This document shows, piece by piece, positions 34,201-36,699 of a DNA stretch of 36,699 nt. Source of the stretch: a bacterium. GTDB lineage: Bacteria; Armatimonadota; Zipacnadia; Zipacnadales; Zipacnadaceae. The stretch spans positions 1 to 36,699 of the forward strand of contig JAUWYY010000022.1 in NCBI GenBank assembly GCA_030615605.1, written 5' to 3'. The first letter of the stretch is position 1, and each line of letters starts with the position of its first letter. The notes beneath the pieces were generated by a model, which was given only the letters and a program-made list of their open reading frames with translations, searched no databases and was not told the DNA's origin. A program made the position numbers and the translations under genes.

Positions 34201-34596
34201 CCCCAACCGGGCAACTGCGAGCAAGGACACGAAGTGATACCTGGTTTGCGAACATTACGGGTCAGTTACCCGGACCTGATTCTGGCCTCCATCGTCCACA
34301 ACGTGGCTGATCCGCATCCCAAGCAAGCCTTTGCCATCAGACCGAGTGATCGGTGCACACAATATCGGGCGACATTCATTTCTGATAATGGCGATCGCTA
34401 TCCAGTCCTGGACCGTGTGGCCGTCGGTTTGTCAACATAAAGCCAGTCCTCAGGAGGGCATAGGTGCACCGCCCTGAGGCCCCTCGTACTTGTGGGGAGC
34501 TTGATCGATTTGGCCCTGATTAGAGGAGGCGATGTAGGTTGTTCGTGGCAAGAAGGCCTCAAGCTGTGAGAGCCCACAAGTAAGGCCCTGTCTTAG
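34201..34596. other. No recognisable gene
   Basis: A 68-codon frame (34234-34440, GTG start) is open but resembles no family. A hairpin with CCTCA/TGAGG and GGGC/GCCC arms lies near 34447-34478, without a T run. Confidence 0.45.
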
Positions 34597-34725
34597 CTAT
34601 TGGCAAACAACCATCATATTGCTGGATGAGCTGGCGCGTTTCTGGTCGAAGATAATGCTGCCATCCGAGTTCAAAACAGGCGTGCTAAGGTGCCGCGCGT
34701 GCAGATCGACACCGATGTAAATCAT
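34597..34725 (-). pseudogene. IS110-type transposase N-terminal stub
   Basis: A 42-residue minus-strand frame with AGGAGG 7 bases before its ATG reads MIYIGVDLHARHLSTPVLNS, the characteristic N-terminus of IS110-family (DEDD) transposases including the first catalytic Asp, followed by DGSIIFDQKR. It then ends at TAG. The rest of the roughly 300-400 residue enzyme is absent. Confidence 0.7.
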
Positions 34726-34833
34726 CGTAGGGCCTCCTGTTCAGTAAGGTGACATAGCGCATCCGACTACCTAACACCACCCGTCCTCGCGGCGCTCCTT
34801 TCCATACTATCGTCCATGACCATCTTGGATGTG

Positions 34834-36072
34834 CTATCTCAGGCTGTATAGTTTCTTAGGGTTATCGTACAGCCACGCTCGGCAAATATCCGCCGCACGC
34901 GATTCAGACAACTGCCCTCGAGTTATTCTGTCCGCCAAAGCTCGGGCGATGTTTTCCTTGGCTATCTGCAATGCCCCATAAGTCTTTTCGGGTGCTCCGT
35001 TGTCTCCGCCAAAGCCAATTATCTTGTTGATAGGCACAAGGTCAATCCACTCGTTCAACATTCGTTCGACGATAAAGGGGGATTGTTGGTGCGCCCAGAC
35101 GAGATTAAGATAGACATTGGGGTACTTGCAGCCCATCACGGCTATTTCCCTCACCCACGGCATACTGGCGTGATACAAATCAAACGTGGTCTCGCGATAC
35201 CGCAGGATGATGGGGATAAGGTTCGTCGCTTTGTACAGCGTGACATCCTCCCAAGTGCTGGAACCCATCCCGCAGTGAACTGTCACCACAAGACCGTGTT
35301 CAGGTGCCTTGGCCAACAACCGATGGGTGAGCCACGTGCCCAACAGTGAAGTTTCCTGGTCCCCGAGGTCGGATTGTTTGAACTTGGTAAAGATTGTTTG
35401 CGCTGTTGTCCTGGCCACCGTCTCACTGGGCAGGTCGGCGGCAAACTTGATGCCCACACAGCCTTCGGCGCGTACTTTGTGTAGCAGGAATTCGCTGAAC
35501 TCCTCCGCATCCTCAAACTCGCCGCCTGAGAGTTTGGCCCATTTGTCGTAGAAGTTGCGGAAGGACCGGGAATCCATGCTCCACAGGTCCCAGAACAGGT
35601 TGTACACACACCGCATAAGGCTGCCGTCGCCCACGTCCCAATCCCCAAGGTCCAGCACGGTCTGCATATTGCATTTGCCTTTGAGTACTCTCTGGTAGAG
35701 GCCAGGCGTGTTGGCCGCCTGAAGTCTTTCGGACAATAATTGATAGGTGTCGTCATTGATCTCGCAAACCCCGTACAGGTCCCGGGCCGTGATGTGGGCG
35801 GCCCGTGCGAAGCCCGTATGCTGAATGGCGTGGAGATAGGGCTTGAAGGTCCGCCACCGCTCCTCCAGCGGAACGCTTGTATCTGCCAACTGCTGCCGAT
35901 TCCCTTTCCAGCCGGCGCTTAGCAAGATGCCGACGGTGTAGTGGCAGTAAATTCGCGTGAAAATGTCGGCTTGGCGGGATACCAACTCTTCTTCCCGTGG
36001 CAGGTGCTCGTGCGCATCAATCACGGGCATGTCGTCCATTTCAGATACAAGGCTGTTCGCGATTTTCTTCAT
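34834..36072 (-). CDS. Amidohydrolase-2-type metal-dependent hydrolase
   Basis: A 412-residue protein, apparently intact, with GAAGGGA upstream of ATG 36072. Signature elements of the amidohydrolase superfamily (TIM barrel, PF04909-like) are MPVIDAHEHLPRE (metal-binding HxH at the end of strand one), CVGIKFAADLP (strand-three/four region), LVVTVHCGMGSSTW (His at strand five), FDLYHASMPWVREIAVMG (His at strand six) and IGFGGDNGAPE (Asp at strand eight). Uronate isomerase-like and dipeptidase-like relatives share this layout; the substrate cannot be told. No signal peptide. It stands alone between the IS110 stub and an unrelated gene on the same strand, and is one of the few well-preserved enzymes at this end. 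Confidence 0.82.
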   Translation of the reverse strand: MKKIANSLVSEMDDMPVIDAHEHLPREEELVSRQADIFTRIYCHYTVGILLSAGWKGNRQQLADTSVPLEERWRTFKPYLHAIQHTGFARAAHITARDLYGVCEINDDTYQLLSERLQAANTPGLYQRVLKGKCNMQTVLDLGDWDVGDGSLMRCVYNLFWDLWSMDSRSFRNFYDKWAKLSGGEFEDAEEFSEFLLHKVRAEGCVGIKFAADLPSETVARTTAQTIFTKFKQSDLGDQETSLLGTWLTHRLLAKAPEHGLVVTVHCGMGSSTWEDVTLYKATNLIPIILRYRETTFDLYHASMPWVREIAVMGCKYPNVYLNLVWAHQQSPFIVERMLNEWIDLVPINKIIGFGGDNGAPEKTYGALQIAKENIARALADRITRGQLSESRAADICRAWLYDNPKKLYSLR

Positions 36073-36365
36073 TTGTGTTCCCTTCTAGCCTAAGGCTGAG
36101 ATCTACTATCCTGACAATAGCTTCATGTGTGGGATTTGTGGACACAGGGAAGTGTGCGAAGAGTGGCAGCCGAGTTATCGCACCCGCAGCGGGTTGATAA
36201 CTAGCTTCTCTGCTCGGCTTCTCTAATAGCATCTGCGATGACTTCGGCTTCTGTCAGCATCCCCCTAAGCCAAACCTTACACGTTCCATTTGTTCCTATC
36301 CCTCAATAAGCTTAACTGTACTTGCCCTAATGACTATTGTTCGCCTCTTCGCCATCTTTCGCCTT

Positions 36366-36699
36366 TCACTGACTGTTCGTAAGTAGTGTCTGTATGGAGT
36401 GAATATGGCGAGCGCACTCCTCGCGTATTTGATCGTAATCCTCGGGTTCAATCTCAGGTACGGGGTTCCAGATCACCAGCTCCCCGCTTCGCTGCGCAGG
36501 CATGTTTTCATATATATAGACATCCACAGGAATCTGTGCCCGCAGCCGTTGTAGAAAACGCCGGGCCGCTTGGACCGCCCGGCTTCTTTCCTGGCCCGAA
36601 GTTGTGGCTGCCGCAAGTGTTTCCTCCAGGGTTTGCAGGTAACGGTAATCGTTGACGCCCGCGAGACGCGCCTCCCATGCCAATTTGGATTCGGGCAGT
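36366..36699 (-). CDS. C-terminal part of DUF4091/glycoside-hydrolase-like protein
   Basis: The minus-strand frame is open through the window edge, so the start lies beyond 36699; the TTG at 36683 is internal. Visible are the last 110 residues. SKLAWEARLAGVNDYRYLQTLEE (shown here in part: WEARLAGVNDYRYLQ) matches the helical end common to DUF4091 and some glycoside-hydrolase-like proteins, usually WExxREGxxDYxYL. A helical linker and a predicted final strand and helix follow (VDVYIYENMPAQRSGELVIW). The function cannot be deduced from the end alone; a carbohydrate-active or carbohydrate-binding protein is most likely. Confidence 0.6.
   Translation of the reverse strand, partial: LPESKLAWEARLAGVNDYRYLQTLEETLAAATTSGQERSRAVQAARRFLQRLRAQIPVDVYIYENMPAQRSGELVIWNPVPEIEPEDYDQIREECARHIHSIQTLLTNSQ

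Noticed and set aside
34234-34440. Possible hypC or other hyp gene after hypE
   Set aside because: The 68-residue product lacks the MCL/MCxA start and any HypC motif.
1-36699. CRISPR array, tRNA or rRNA genes
   Set aside because: No regularly spaced direct repeats, no tRNA T-loop with matching cloverleaf, and no rRNA-like sequence were seen on reading.

Overview
The window looks like chromosome from a GC-rich, diderm, environmental bacterium. Three traits suggest an Armatimonadota-like or neighbouring uncultured lineage: an S-layer-homology outer-membrane protein with a collagen-like GPxGPPG stretch (7858-8901), a type II pseudopilin of the H-X9-DG family (10596-11186), and C-terminal GYI-tailed sulfatase and phosphodiesterase genes (1-6450). 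No rRNA, tRNA or universal marker gene is visible, so this placement is an inference.

Region by region. 1-6450: an operon of envelope phosphohydrolases (AlkP-superfamily phosphodiesterase, membrane sulfatase-like enzyme, second phosphodiesterase with a Tat-lipoprotein signal, small membrane protein), facing a 66-residue protein on the other strand. 6472-9210: an IS1182-type transposase broken by two amber codons, beside a 3'-truncated SLH porin with its own promoter. 9310-11186: an orphan intrinsic terminator, a long stretch without a recognisable gene, and a pseudopilin with an in-frame amber codon. 11275-18817: a cytochrome c locus. It holds a damaged ResB continuing into a CcsA whose two halves are in swapped (circularly permuted) order, then a clear promoter, a double Rid-fold protein, a DUF6057 membrane protein and a beta-propeller protein carrying one CxxCH haem motif.

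18846-27255: the tail of a group II intron fused to a transposase tail, then a set of secreted proteins (TPR, HEERH protein, HEAT repeats, an unknown, a beta-propeller). These are mixed with fragments of RHS repeats, a zinc-peptidase (HEVGH) module, a copper-amine-oxidase-like domain and an NlpC/P60 domain. This looks like remains of RHS-type polymorphic proteins and their cargo. 27429-29347: a tyrosine recombinase with two in-frame TGA codons, then a compact ferredoxin-thioredoxin reductase/redoxin operon. 29688-34725: remnants of a nonribosomal peptide synthetase (A-T-TE) run into a phosphopantetheinyl transferase tail, a chimeric hypD fragment, a REP-like palindrome, a hypE cut by a TAA just before its essential C-terminal cysteine, and an IS110 stub. 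34834-36699: an intact amidohydrolase and the C-terminal end of a DUF4091-like protein that leaves the window.

The dominant theme is gene decay. At least eight genes or fragments carry in-frame stops or frameshifts, using all three stop codons, while their neighbours are intact. That argues for pseudogenes or sequencing/assembly error rather than an altered genetic code. The most original items are the permuted CcsA with all visible haem-ligand histidines retained, the phosphodiesterase-sulfatase-phosphodiesterase cluster, the cytochrome/Rid/DUF6057 locus, and the chimeric NRPS/PPTase/Hyp junctions.
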